A DNA stretch of 64,000 bases from Magnolia sinica (taxonomy: Eukaryota; Streptophyta; Magnoliopsida; Magnoliales; Magnoliaceae): the NCBI RefSeq assembly GCF_029962835.1, contig NC_080588.1, forward strand, positions 28,505,501 to 28,569,500. The letters are read 5' to 3'. Positions 1-11,192 of this stretch are shown piece after piece. A program made the translations under genes and the position numbers. Each line of letters starts with the position of its first letter. The stretch's first letter is position 1. The notes under the pieces are model-generated. The model was not told the origin of the DNA. It saw only the letters and a list, made by a program, of their open reading frames with translations, and made no database searches.

Positions 1-439
1 CTTCACTAGTACCATTCTACTATGACCTGGCATAGTACTAGTGATTTGTGGAGTAGCAGTACTATTCCCTTTCCTGTTAAGACGAAGATGGTGATTTTGA
101 GCCACAGCGCAGCTCTATGTGGGTATGAGCCATAACCACACATTATTCACAGATATATTTCTAGTTTTCTACTTCTTCTTCTTTTAAATATTACTTGTGT
201 TTATATATATGTCTTCTTACATTTATTAATTATATAAATAGACTTTGAATATAGTCGCATAAGTCTAGTCAAATAGCACATAGCTTAAGACCTTATACAA
301 AGAAAACCTATTATGTGTACTTGTTTTTTGTGATGTTATAATTTAAAAGTGTATTAATGTCTTTTCGAACAATCTATGAAGTTTCATTGAAAAATTAGAC
401 CAAATTCTCAATGCTTCCTCATGTTTCCCAAAAAAACAC
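1..439. other. No recognisable gene
   Basis: AT-rich sequence with no coding potential that I recognise. It lies outside the repeat shared with the right end of the window, whose homology begins at about 440. Confidence 0.5.
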
Positions 440-650
440 GTTACGTCCTGCACCCATTTCAAACCTCATTACAAAGTGACTTATGTAACCATTTCAGTAG
501 TAAATAAAAAATCACGTTGACCTCTTCCAAGTTGGGCAAGTCAACTCAATGAGGCATAAAGACTACTTGGGGTTTCTCTAGGTATGTTGTAGGACAAAAA
601 AGTTGATCCATTCTAATACAAAAGAGACTATGCAAGTAGTTCCTGTGAAT
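440..650 (+). repeat. Flank shared with 61207-61485 (copy 1)
   Basis: From about 440 ('ttacgtcctgcacccattt') the sequence is closely alignable to 61207 onward. The homology starts upstream of the hAT terminal motif at 651, so the two copies share pre-insertion flank as well as transposon. Copy 2 has about 70 extra bases (around 61344-61420) that are missing here. This implies duplication of a larger segment, or that the hAT lies inside another dispersed repeat. Confidence 0.75.
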
Positions 651-1646
651 CAGTGTTTCTATCATCGATCATATTGGCCGATATTATCAATATCACAGCT
701 CCGCGATACAAAACCTGTGTGGAGTATCAAAAATCCTATGTATTGTTAAATATATCACAATGTATCATACAATATCACAAATATCATAATATATCGCAAT
801 ATAAAGGCTGCTATTTCTTTTGTTTTTTTCCCCTATGTATCGACAATATCTATTGATATCGATAGATATCGACCATATTGTCTGGGAGCCATAACTTTGT
901 CAAGAAAAAACTAAAAAACTCGATTTCTTGTATTTTTCCTTTTGCCTTCCCTTTCTAAACACCTCTAGGGTGGGTTTTGGTCCATCCTCTTGTCAACTTA
1001 GTTTTCAAGCAGGAATCGAGATCAAAGCATATTGGAGGTTGGTTTTGATTCAGTGAGTATTTTTGCATTTTGAACCTTTTTTTTTTCTTCATTTAAATCA
1101 TATTAAATTAGTGCCAAAGGGTTAGAAATACCTGATTCCTCATGTTTTGCATAGAAAATCAAATATTCAAACTATAGATTTTGAGATTTAAAGGTAGGTG
1201 GTTCGATTTGGGGAAAATTCAAAAATTCTGCAATTTCTCTTAGTTGTAATCTTACTGTCGAAACATGATATCAAACATGTATGAGGCCTAATCTAATGAT
1301 TCATGAAGTTTTGAAAAAATTTCAAAAGAAATTTTTTTTAATTAAAAATTAGTTTAAAATATTGTTAAAAAAAAATTCAAATTTTCACTTCTATCAGCGG
1401 TCAATTTGAGCCCAACTTCAGAATATGTAGGAGTGTTTGATGAAATCATCATCACATACACCCTAATTTTGGGATTTGGGGGTAGGTGGTCTGATTTGGA
1501 GAAAATTAGGGAAAAAACAAAATTTCGATGATTTCTTCCAAATTGGTTGTAATCTTACCATCCAAACACAAAACCAAATATGTATGAGGCACGATCTACT
1601 AATTCATGTAATTTTGGAGATTTTTTCAAAAAAAATTAATTAAAAA

Positions 1647-1682
<36 letters not shown>

Positions 1683-2264
1683 ATCATTTCTTTTCTGTAA
1701 TTTCTTTTCTAATGGCGGTCAATTGACTGCATTTTTAGAGCATTTAAGAGTGTTTGATCATTTTTTAAGTATAGTTAATAATTCAATTTAAAAATAATTA
1801 ATAAATGTAATGTTCAAAATTATGGATGTAGTACACTTCATTTGCTAACATAATGTTCTTTTGCAGGTAAAACACATCAGGAGAAAAAGAGAGACAACCT
1901 AACATTAGGTAGAAGTACTGGACCCCTCTTCCTGATAATCGATTCGAGTCCCAATGCAATTTATATTGTCACATATCAAATAATGGACAAGTAACCCGCT
2001 TGAAGGAATATTTAGCGAGATGATATCATAATGTTGTCCTAAATGCCAAAAGAATGTGAGAGCACAAATGAAGGATTTATTGGGAAAAAAATGTAGACAA
2101 CTGTGTGGCACAAGAGAGGGAGATTAGGGAGGATTTAGGGCGGGCACCATCTGGAGGTGAGGATGTAGTGGATTTGGATGAAGAAAATAATCCTTGTTAT
2201 AAACACGCCGTTAAGGAGTCCTTACGAGATAAATGGGAGATGGATTAGCATAGGCAGTGAGAGG
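651..2264 (+). mobile_element. hAT transposon, 5' part, truncated (copy 1)
   Basis: The segment begins CAGTGTTTCT, a hAT-like terminus, followed by the 'atatcgcaatata'-rich subterminal region and a long AT-rich leader. It ends in remnants of a BED zinc-finger coding exon. It aligns with 61486-63075 along most of its length. Homology stops at about 2264, where copy 2 continues with 'gtgagt' and copy 1 continues with unrelated DNA containing a 34-bp-spaced repeat of 'ttgtacattggat'. No 3' end or target duplication is visible for this copy. Confidence 0.7.
1944..2250 (+). pseudogene. BED zinc-finger remnant of hAT transposase
   Basis: Forward translation reads a Cys-containing segment, then VTRLKEYLAR, a stop, and further on REREIREDL and an acidic stretch. 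The same order occurs at 62750-63065. The 'G-x-V-T-R-L-K-E-H/Y-L-A' signature is the core of plant BED fingers, which bind DNA at the N-terminus of hAT transposases. A TGA lies directly after the signature and the frame shifts between it and the acidic segment, so nothing functional can be made. No catalytic domain follows. Confidence 0.65.
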
Positions 2265-3418
2265 CGTTGTACATTGGATGGGCCTTACCTAAGCAGAGGC
2301 ATTGTACATTGGATTGAATCATGGGTCATTGATAAACCATACCCAAAAAATAACCTTGATTTTAGGTTGCCGCAAAGCTAAACAAGCAATGGGTCCACAT
2401 TAACAAAAAAGAGACCAAAGATCGCTAGCTAACTTCCAATATGGGAGGTGCAGGAGTGTGGTCTATCATAGGTTATGTATGTTATATTCCATTTTTTGGC
2501 TATAAGTGGGCCATGATGGTGCAGTGATACAAATCAGTATTGTGGGTGGCATGGTGTGTCGTAAAGGCCGTTATGTAAAGGTAACAGTGGCAACCATTCC
2601 ATGTTACAGGGTCATAAAGGCCATAATAGCCATTATGGAAAAAAATGACCCATAAAGGCGGTTACAACCCTCGTAACGGCCCATTATGCCCCCCATAAAG
2701 GCCCAGTAACGGTCCACTATAGGACCAATACGGGTTTTTCAGATTTTTTTCAATTAAAAAAATAAAAATAAAATAAAATAAAACAAAGAGAGAGAGAGAG
2801 AAGAGAGAGAGAGATCGTAACAGCCATTACACCCTGTATCATAAAGGTACGATGATGGTCGTTACAGCCACAGTTGCTGTTATAGAATACCTCGGTGGGT
2901 GGGCCTCAATGTGGAATCAAACATGTTCTAAAATCCTTGAATATTGGAAGATCCGAGCCACCCATCTAAGTCTTTTTCAATTAATGCAGACTATTGTTGG
3001 ATATCCTTCTGACCGGCCATTTGCAAACCAGAGATTTAAAGGCTAGAAATTTTCAAATTCAAGTTGGTTTTTTTGGGATGGGCCATCCAAATGGATCTGA
3101 TTGGGGTGTATGGTATGCAGGGGGTCTTAACGGGCTGGGTTAGGATAGAATCAAGCTTGAGCCACGTTGTTCAACACAGGCCCAAGTCTGTCCTGGACCC
3201 ATGATGAGCCAAAACAGTTCCAAGCCAAGCCCATACTAAAGAGCTTATGTAAGACCCAAGGAAAAGTGTTTCTTAGGTGGATCACAAGCTACAAAACAAC
3301 CTGCAAGGGTTTCCTTAGAAAACCTTGTTTCTTTCCTACAATTTCTCTCAATCCAAATAGTGCTTAAGATCATTAACCCAGATATTTTAATTTTATCTTC
3401 AAATCAAGGAGAGGGAGA

Positions 3419-3475
<57 letters not shown>

Positions 3476-3609
3476 GGCCATGTGGGTAGGATTGTTAATT
3501 ATTTGGATGGAGAGAGAGAGAGAGATGGGGGGCGTGGGTTGGAGTAAAATGAGAGGGGGTTTCTTACCCATTGAGTATAATTACAAAATTGCCCTTGCAA
3601 ACCCTAATA
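2265..3609. repeat. Decayed 'gtaacgg' repeat sequence and GA microsatellites
   Basis: The stretch around 2540-2890 is rich in 'gtaacgg/ccgttac' and 'cataaaggcc' words, related in style to 53515-53600 and 55290-55440. That is probably the debris of a DNA transposon family. (GA)n tracts occur at about 2787-2817, 3409-3473 and 3511-3525. I see no gene; the short reading frames over the GA tract are low-complexity. Confidence 0.45.
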
Positions 3610-3617
3610 GGCCGACC

Positions 3618-5290
3618 TAGAGGTGGGCATCGAGCCGAGTCAAGTCGAGGTGGGCCAAGCTCAGCTTGGCTTATCCATGGTGTACTCGAGTTCAAGCTCG
3701 ATCTCGAGCTTAGCCTCGAGCTCAACATTGAAGCTTAGCTTGTTTGCCAAAGCTGTCAAGTCAAGTTCGAGTCGTCGAGCTAGTGGTTCGAGTCAAGTCG
3801 AGTTTACCTCGAAGCTTAGCTTGTTTGCCAAAGCTATCAAGTCAAGTTCGAGTCGTCGAGCTAGTGGTTCGAGTCAAGTCGAGTTTACCTCGAGTCGAGC
3901 TTGAACTTGTTCATATCATCATATGTTAAGTTAAATGTCTCATATGCTAATGTCACATTACTAAGACATAAATGATAAACCTCTAGATACTATCAATATC
4001 ATACCACAAAACCATATGGGCCTAGATCAGGACCCTACAAAAGCTTGTCCCAGATGGGGAATGTATGGGCCTAGATGGGCTTTTCAGGGAGACAGCTGAC
4101 TACATCATGTCTTTAGAAATGCAAGTGAAGATCATGCAGTTTATGGTTGAGGTATTTTCAGATTCTAATAAATAAAAATCAGTGTATAAATCTTTAATTT
4201 TAATTTTAATTTTAATTTTATTTTTTAGCATTTTTATGTATGTAGTAGTGTCACTGAATAGTGTTTGGATGTTCATGTGTATCACTATCACAGGAATGTT
4301 TGGCTACATTCATGTCATTTGTTGTGATTGGCCCTTTATTTTTAATAATGTTTTCAATTTCAACGGTTGGATTAGTTTGTGTGAATTTTTGTTTGAAAGG
4401 AAAAGATAATGGTAAGATAATGGTAAGAAGAATGGGATCAAGGCCTGACATTGGAGGCACATCTAATGGACGGCTGGATGGCACCCAAACATCACCAAGG
4501 CCACATAGTTTAATTGTTGTGCATCCAAACGTATGTGATCATTTCCCAATGGCCAATAGTTCTCACTCCACAAGGATTGTTGGTCAATCTGTATGGTGGG
4601 CCATGCATGATGGAACCACTAGATAAACAGTTCGATTAAGCTGGGATGGATCCATGTACAATGGTGGCCTACAAACTACAAGTATGGTACATCATGGATA
4701 ATTTTACAGAAAGAAATGGATGTTTAGATGAACGCCAGCCAAAACTCACTTTGATGGTCCATTTAAAAGATCTATTATTCAAGGTGTATGCCCAAGGTAT
4801 GGCCCACCCAATGATCGGCTCAAATCAAATGATTGATCCCTTAACCATCAAGATTTAAGGTTGATCTTAGGAATATTTCAACAGTACCCAATTTGCCCAA
4901 TTCAGTAGTAGTAGTAGTAGTAGAATAAGAAGAAGATGATGATGATGATGATTTGGGCACTTACTGGTGTATGGCTGGTTGGGCGGGTGTGTGGCGCTGG
5001 GAGCCTGGGTGGGGTAGAGAAATAAAAGGAAGGGAAAGGGAGAGAGGGAAAGGGTAGGGCCGTGCATATGGTTTATAAGTTTATATAATATATATATTTA
5101 ATATAAATATAATATATATAATATTTAAATTTTTAATTTTTAATATTACTAATTGAGCGAGTCGAGCTCGAGTTCGAGCTTCAAGTTGAGTCGAGTTCGA
5201 GTCGAACTCAACTCGAGCTACAAATAAATAGCTTGACTTAAGCTGAGTCGAGTGAGTTAATTGAGCTAGGTCAACTCGTGAACAGCCCTA
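3618..5290. mobile_element. Non-autonomous hAT-like element, 1.67 kb
   Basis: The ends are imperfect inverted repeats: TAGAGGTGGGCATCGAG on the left, and TAGGGCTGTTCACGAG as the reverse complement of the right. They are flanked by an 8-bp near-perfect duplication, GGCCGACC (3610-3617) and GGCAGACC (5291-5298). Eight-base duplications and TAG-starting termini fit the hAT superfamily. Both subterminal zones are dense in 'gagtcgag' words. The middle contains (AGT)n and (GAT)n tracts near 4905-4950 and no transposase, so the element would need enzymes from elsewhere. Confidence 0.65.
3730..3891 (+). repeat. Two-copy 81-bp tandem repeat
   Basis: Unit 1 (3730-3810) and unit 2 (3811-3891) both begin 'gaagcttagcttgtttgcc' and differ at only one position that I can see. 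The array lies in the subterminal region of the hAT-like element. The near-identity implies a recent duplication. Confidence 0.85.
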
Positions 5291-5298
5291 GGCAGACC

Positions 5299-6938
5299 CG
5301 GGCTGGATCAGGCTGAGTAGATGAGCTATTGTACACAGTAAAAATCCGGCCCGATTAAGAAACGAGCTTGAATTTCAAGACAAAGCCCACAGCCCTTAGG
5401 CCTGATACTCTAACCCAAGGCACAGCCCAAAAGCCTGACAAGCCAACTTGGCCCATTGACAACTTTAATAGTATGCTTCAGTGAGTTTGACCATTGGTCT
5501 GATGAGACCAAATTTGATGAACCACAATTCAACATATTGAAGATCCTAGCCATTTGCATGCTTTTGTTCATTTCATTGCACCTATTCAAGGGTCAGGAAG
5601 AAAGAATAGAGAGACGGAGAAGAGAGAAACAAGAGAGACGAGATTTTAGGGCTTCTATTAGCATCGAGGGAGGAGAAAATGAGGGAGGAGAGCATTTTTT
5701 TTTTTTTTGGGTGGGGGGTTTATGTGGACTAAGAGCATACTCGACATTTGAAACCAGCTGTAACTATCTCTCCCATTGTTTTAAATTGCATGAGAAAATG
5801 GATGAGGGCTAAATGGGTCTTTTCACCCCTCATTTGTACAATGGGAAGCATTGTTTAGTAAATATCAAAATTAAAGTCATTTTTTAGAGAAACCATGAAA
5901 AGAGGAATTTTCTAGTAAACATCCCAATATGTTATAAGCACCAAACAAAACTGAGGATATTTTAAGTTACTTCTTAACAGAAGAAGAAAAAAAAAATATA
6001 TGTAAAGTAACATCTAGAGATTATCAATTCCACAAAACATGAAGTACATCAAGACCAATCAAGTTAGCCCTGAACAGTTGTTTGAATTAACTCATTCCAT
6101 ATTTGGGGGGCATTTGGATGTCTTTGAATCACACTTGAGTGGAATTAATTTCCGCAAGAAAAGAAAAAGAACATAAACTGATAACCCACTCATTTTTACT
6201 CCTACATGATACCCGTTTGACAAAAAAGTGATAGCCTAATCGGTTCCATGCATTTCCAAAACACAGTGCTTTCGAATTTCCAAACATAGCTTCATTGCAT
6301 GCTACTATTGTTCCTCAATGTACTCGAATGTCAAGTTTACAACCTATCCTGATGAAATGGAGAACAGTTATCTACAAGGCATTCTAGTATGGGAAAAATA
6401 AGTACACATGTAGGTGGAAGGTAGAAGCAGCAACCAACATTCAACTTCTAAATCAATTAAAAAGAGAATAATTAAGGGGGAAAAAGTAGGATGTTGCCTA
6501 TGAATATACCATATTTCCAATTTCCTACGTTTGTATATGAATGTTAGGGGATCCTTAGACAGAGGAAACCTAAAACATGGACATGGAAAACCAGCATGGA
6601 ATCCACAAGAATTGGAGAACTGTGGATGTTGTTTGGTTTTGGAGTGTAATTTTCCATGGAAATGTTAAAAGGTCAACAATAAAAGGGTGAGAGACGTCAC
6701 TCGTAGCCTAGGAAATCTATTTAATAGCTTTTTTGAAACAGATTGATATCCATGACATTTTAAGTATAGCCTTGGAAATGGAAATGATTTTTGACCCTAC
6801 TTCCATTTCACAAATAGAGGAAGAGTAGATTTTCTTGGACAACCTCTTCATTTCCAAGATACACAATGTTCCCAAAGTTATCCTAACATAAAAATTCAAA
6901 TTGAAATTCACATTGTGGGTGGTACCAGGCATTTCCAT
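5299..6938. other. No recognisable gene
   Basis: About 1.6 kb of AT-rich sequence. It starts with a short stretch resembling other dispersed repeats and holds a poly-T run near 5697-5709. I find no protein similarity in any frame. It lies immediately downstream of the 3' end of the PPR pseudogene. Confidence 0.5.
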
Positions 6939-9078
6939 TCAACAAGGTGGTGAAATCAAGTTACTAGTTAGCTTCAACTTAGATGTAAGGTCAAAAACCT
7001 TCAACCCAGAAAGCACCAATCCCGCCGTTGCCGTCTTCAAATGGTCAACAAGTAATTCATCATATATAATCGATTCAACTTCCGTGAGAAGATTGTGTTT
7101 CCTCATTATTGCAAACACCTTCCTTGCTTCATCCGAACTCCCATGCTTACATAGGCCATAGATAATGGCATAGTATATGAGATCATCCGGTGGGCATCCC
7201 TATTGCATCATCTCATTTAATACCTCAACCACCTTGTCGGCAGTTCACAATCTGCAAGCATGCAGAACAGTAAGAGTGTACTTGAACTCAACAGGTCCAT
7301 TGGTTGCATTGCCCAAGCAATCCCGAACTAACATAAGAGCTACATTAATCTCTCCGATCTTGCAAAGACCTTTGACAAGAGAACAATATGCAGTAATGCT
7401 CAGTGTCCCAGACATCTCTTTCATCGTGTTATAACAAGAACACGCCTCTTTGAGATCCCCAACATCAACCAAACAAGGAATTACATTACTATATGTGGAA
7501 AAATCTGGTTAAAAATCTGAACCCTTCATTTCCTCAAAGAGGGATAATGCCCTTTTCATTTCCCTGATCTTATGATGGTTCTCAATAAGGATATTGAAAA
7601 TCAAAATGCTACAATACCCTTCTGCCTTCAATGTTTCAAAAACCTCCAAGGCCTTTAGCACTCTCTCTTCCTTCTCAACCATGAATGAGAAGAACTTTGA
7701 CAGACCATCCATTATTGAGATACACAATTTGCCAATTTGCTCAAGCAACTTACAAAAGTTATCAATTCTACCATGCTCCGTATACACTACCAACAACGGA
7801 TTTATTGTTTTGAAGCTCGAAACAAGACCCTCACAGACCATGATTTGGAAAAGCTTATAACCCTTATCGGCCTGATCTGCATTACACAAACCTTCAATCA
7901 AAGAGTTATAAATCGATAAATCTACCCTATAACCCAACCCCGTCATCTCCTTCAAAAGATCATAAGCTGAACCAATGTTCCCATCTACCACAATTGCCTC
8001 TATCAATGAACCATACACAGCCTTGTCAATCAAACACCCCTTCCCCTTCATCTCCTTAAAAACCTCATAACCCTTCTCGACCTTGCCCCCCTTTCACAAC
8101 CCAATAACCAGAGTCGTATAAGTCACGGCATCTAGCTCGACTCCATCATGGCCCACTTCCTCCTAAACCCACAAACACCCATCTAAGTTCCTTTCACCTA
8201 CCAATGCTCGAACCATTGCCATGTAAGCGTGAACATCCGGCTTACAAAATTCTCGTCTCATTTTTTCTAAAAGCTCAAAAACCTCATCGATGCGGCCCGC
8301 CTTAAACAACCCTTTAACCAGAACTATGAATGTGACACCCTCTTCCTTCAAATCATCCTCTTTAAAATCATCGTAGACTGATAATGCCAAATCCAAATGG
8401 TTGGTCTTTATAAGGGCATCTAAGACTCGATTATACAGAAACACCCGTGGACAAATCCCAAACTTTTTCATCTTTTCATACACATAATAAACACGTAGGC
8501 CACGGCATGCATCGGAGTGGTTTTTGATAAGAATTTTGAATTATTTTTCACGAGGCTGCTTGCCCTGCAAGGCCATGAGCTCAAGGACCGAATCAGCGGA
8601 CCGCCCGATTCAAGCAATACGCAAATGCATTGTAAGAAGAGAAATTGTGTTTGTACCCATTTTGCTTGCCAACCCAGAAGGAGAATTTAGAAGAGATGTT
8701 GGGGTCTGTCTGGACTTTGTAGATTTCAGCGATGAGGTCGGGGGTGACACGACGTAGCTTGTGGAGGTTGGCAATGATGGGTGGGCCCCAATGGCGGTGC
8801 TTTCGGAAGGAGTCGCAGATGTAGCGAGTAATAGGAGAGAGGCGGCGGGTGACGGAGAGGAAGGCTTGGGAGGGGGAATGTGGGTCCCATTTCTAGAGAT
8901 AGAAAGGGGCAAGGAAGGGGACGTGGTAGATGGGTTTTGGGGGGTGGGTCAAGCGATTGGAGAAGAGACCGCCGCGGACGATGGGGCAATTTTGGGAGGG
9001 TTTGCAGTGGCTGTAGTAGAAGTGGAATTTGGCTGGGGAATGAGGTTGAAGGGGCATTTTGGTTGGAGTGTTTCGCAA
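6939..9078 (-). pseudogene. Pentatricopeptide repeat protein pseudogene (At4g20740-like)
   Basis: Read on the minus strand, this is a nearly complete PPR protein of about 710 codons, close to the length I remember for Arabidopsis At4g20740. The N-terminus (start at 9078) has FHFYYSHCKPSQN. Next come the segments ITRYICDSFRKHRHWGPP, LHKLRRVTPDLIAEI and GYKHNFSSYNAFAYCLNR, then a series of about 35-residue repeats such as GLRVYYVYEKMKKFG and YNSLIEGLCNADQADKGY. Intact PPR proteins bind organellar RNA. This copy is dead: in-frame stops at about 8893, 8540, 8163, 8094, 7509, 7245 and 7200, and one frameshift near 8600 between the N-terminal frame and the rest. The natural terminator at 6939-6941 is in frame. 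There are no introns, as is usual for PPR genes. Confidence 0.88.
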
Positions 9079-9079
9079 T

Positions 9080-9240
9080 TGCTGTTGTTGTTGTTGTGGT
9101 TGTTGCCTTTGTTGTTGATGCTGCTATTATTATCGTTGCTTGCCTTTTTTGAAACTTCGTGTTCTTCACAAGAAGTGATAATTTGTTGGTGGTTGTTTTA
9201 CTATTGTTGTTCCTTCCGTTGTTGTTGTTGAAGAAGAAGT
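9080..9240. repeat. (GTT)n-rich low-complexity stretch
   Basis: GTT/GTTGTTGTT runs at about 9081-9115 and 9190-9232 lie just upstream of the PPR pseudogene start. On the minus strand this is CAA-rich, which could be an ancestral 5' leader. The long reading frames here are compositional. Confidence 0.6.
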
Positions 9241-9429
9241 AAAGAAGGCTGCTTCAGGGCACGGGATTTGATACTACCCTCACCGGTACTAGCCCGAGAC
9301 GAATTTGAGGTCACAGCAATGAATATTTTTTTATCCATGCGATCCATCCATCCTGGTAAATCATTTTCACGACATGAACCCAAAAATTAGCCAGATTAAA
9401 GGTTGAGTAGACCACACAAAGATTTTTTT

Positions 9430-9854
9430 TAAAAGTACAGCATTAAAAACTTCCTAAAACCCAGCATGATGTTTATTTACCATCTAACTTGTTCAGAAGA
9501 TCGAAAAGACCAGTAAGAAAGGAAAACATAAAAATTAGCTTGATGCAAAACTTCCGAAAGTTTTACCAACTAACTTGTTTAGAAGATTAAAAAAAAAAAA
9601 CCCATAAGAAAGGAAAACATAAATATAAGCTTGATGCAATCTAACCTGTTCAGAAGATCAAAAAGACCAGTAAGATAGGAAAACATAAATATCGGCTTGA
9701 TGCAAAACTTCTCTACCCTGGGAGAAGTTTTCAAGGATAAGCTTTCAAAACATACTGCTTCCTATTGTGTAATCCACTTGAATCTTTGATTTACTTCCTT
9801 TTAAAGCTTATGCCCTAAAATGATCTATCAAAATAGATAGACAAAGTGAATAAA
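9430..9854 (+). repeat. Three imperfect ~80-bp tandem units in a fold-back repeat
   Basis: The block 'taacttgttcagaagat...aaaggaaaacataaa...gcttgatgca' occurs three times, at roughly 9486-9567, 9568-9640 and 9641-9713. It corresponds to the central part of the dispersed 'gtggtcca' fold-back family, whose other arm (cttgaatctttgatttac) follows. A local triplication inside one MITE copy is likely. Confidence 0.7.
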
Positions 9855-9859
9855 GCATA

Positions 9860-10225
9860 TGTTGGGGGTCATTACACAAAACCTTAGGATCTAGCCTCCC
9901 AAAACACCAGAATTATGGGATAATAATGCAATGAAATAAATCAAAGCATAAGCCACACGACATGGGATTTTTACATGGAAAACCCTCGGAGAGGTGAAAA
10001 CCACGGGACCTCATCCAGATCAATAATACACTATAAAGTAGAACATTACAACCGATCACAAACACACACCACTTGGATCAAACCCTCTTCACTCACGCAG
10101 GAGTAGATAAACAATAAGAGAAAAAAAATGAAGAGATCTCACCAATTACGAGGACGTAGAAGTACTGAGACGTCGACTGTGAAGTAGATCACCTTTACGA
10201 GTAAAATCTCCCTTCCACAAGCTTC

Positions 10226-10280
<55 letters not shown>

Positions 10281-10558
10281 TTGATAGCCTTAAACCCTTT
10301 AGCAAACCCTTACAAAGCTTTAGAAAACTCTCTTACATTCCCTAGAACAGCCTTAGGGACCCATATTTATAGTTTAGGAGACTCATTTCCACACCTCTGT
10401 GAAAATTGCCTTAAATTTACACAGTCCGCACAAAATCCGGACTCGAATCTGCGTAACTTCGACCGGTCGAGCAGCCCACTTAACCGGTCAAGCATCCCAC
10501 TCGACCGGTCGAGCAGACTCCTCAACCGGTCGAGCCATGAGGAGAAAAATCCCCATCA
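9860..10558 (-). repeat. 3' LTR of copia element 1
   Basis: 699 bp, TG...CA. It aligns with 18460-19228 but lacks an internal segment present there (around 19095-19160). It contains a CT/CA microsatellite at about 10221-10278 and several 'tcgaccggtcgagca' units near its end. LTR divergence marks an old insertion. Confidence 0.9.
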
Positions 10559-10575
10559 AATCTCCCCCTTTTCGA
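10559..10575 (-). promoter_or_regulatory. Polypurine tract of copia element 1
   Basis: On the minus strand 'cgaaaagggggagatt' abuts the 3' LTR start, the expected second-strand priming site. Confidence 0.75.
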
Positions 10576-10599
10576 CTCAGGAGAAATTTGTCATCTTCA

Positions 10600-11187
10600 A
10601 GCCAGCCAGGTTTCTACAAACCTCAAACTTGCCCTTGAATAATGTCTTGGTCATCATATCTGACCTATTATCGTCCACGTGAACCTTCTCAAGTTGTAAC
10701 ACCTTCTGTTCCAAAGTATCCCTGATCTAGTGATACCGAACCTCTATGTGCTTCGACTTGGAGTGCTAACTTAGATTCTTGCTCCACATGTTATTCCCGC
10801 TTCAGGCTAAGTTCCTATAGGAACCTCTTCATCTAAAGCATCTCTTTACATGCCCCTGTGACTGCAATGTACTTGGCCTCTGTCATCGACAATGCTACGA
10901 CCTTTTGTAGCTTACTCTACCAAAAGACCGCTCCCCCTACAAATGTGAACATGAACCCCGAAGTAGACTTCGTAGAGTCAATGTCACCTGTCATATCTGC
11001 ATCTATGTAGCCCTCTAACACAGGTTTTTCGTCACCATATCATAGGCTCAACCTAGATGAGCCTCTTTGATACCACAGTATCCATTTCACCACTGCCCAA
11101 TACTCTTTGCCAAGATTGGCAAGATACTGGTTGACAACACTAACCACATATGCTATGTCTGGACACATACACACCATAACATACAAC
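10600..11187 (-). pseudogene. Copia element 1 RT end and RNase H remnant
   Basis: The minus-strand reading recovers the end of reverse transcriptase (CPDIAYVVSVVNQYL) just inside the left edge of the nested insertion. RNase H signatures follow: DADMTGD, KSTSGFMF and VALSMTEAKYIAVT. RNase H removes RNA from the cDNA hybrid during reverse transcription. Several stops interrupt the frame, for example in the segment after AVFW. The upstream continuation lies across the insertion at 15131 onward, where the reading resumes with VGS on the other side, confirming that the two pieces were one gene. Confidence 0.8.
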
Positions 11188-11192
11188 AAACT

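Noticed and set aside
3360-3620. Arg-Glu repeat protein
   Set aside because: Translation of the (GA)n tract; no flanking conserved sequence.
8726-9231. Plus-strand 156-codon frame and minus-strand 147-codon frame
   Set aside because: Shadows of the PPR pseudogene N-terminus and the GTT-rich tract; the correct frame is the one giving the PPR motifs.
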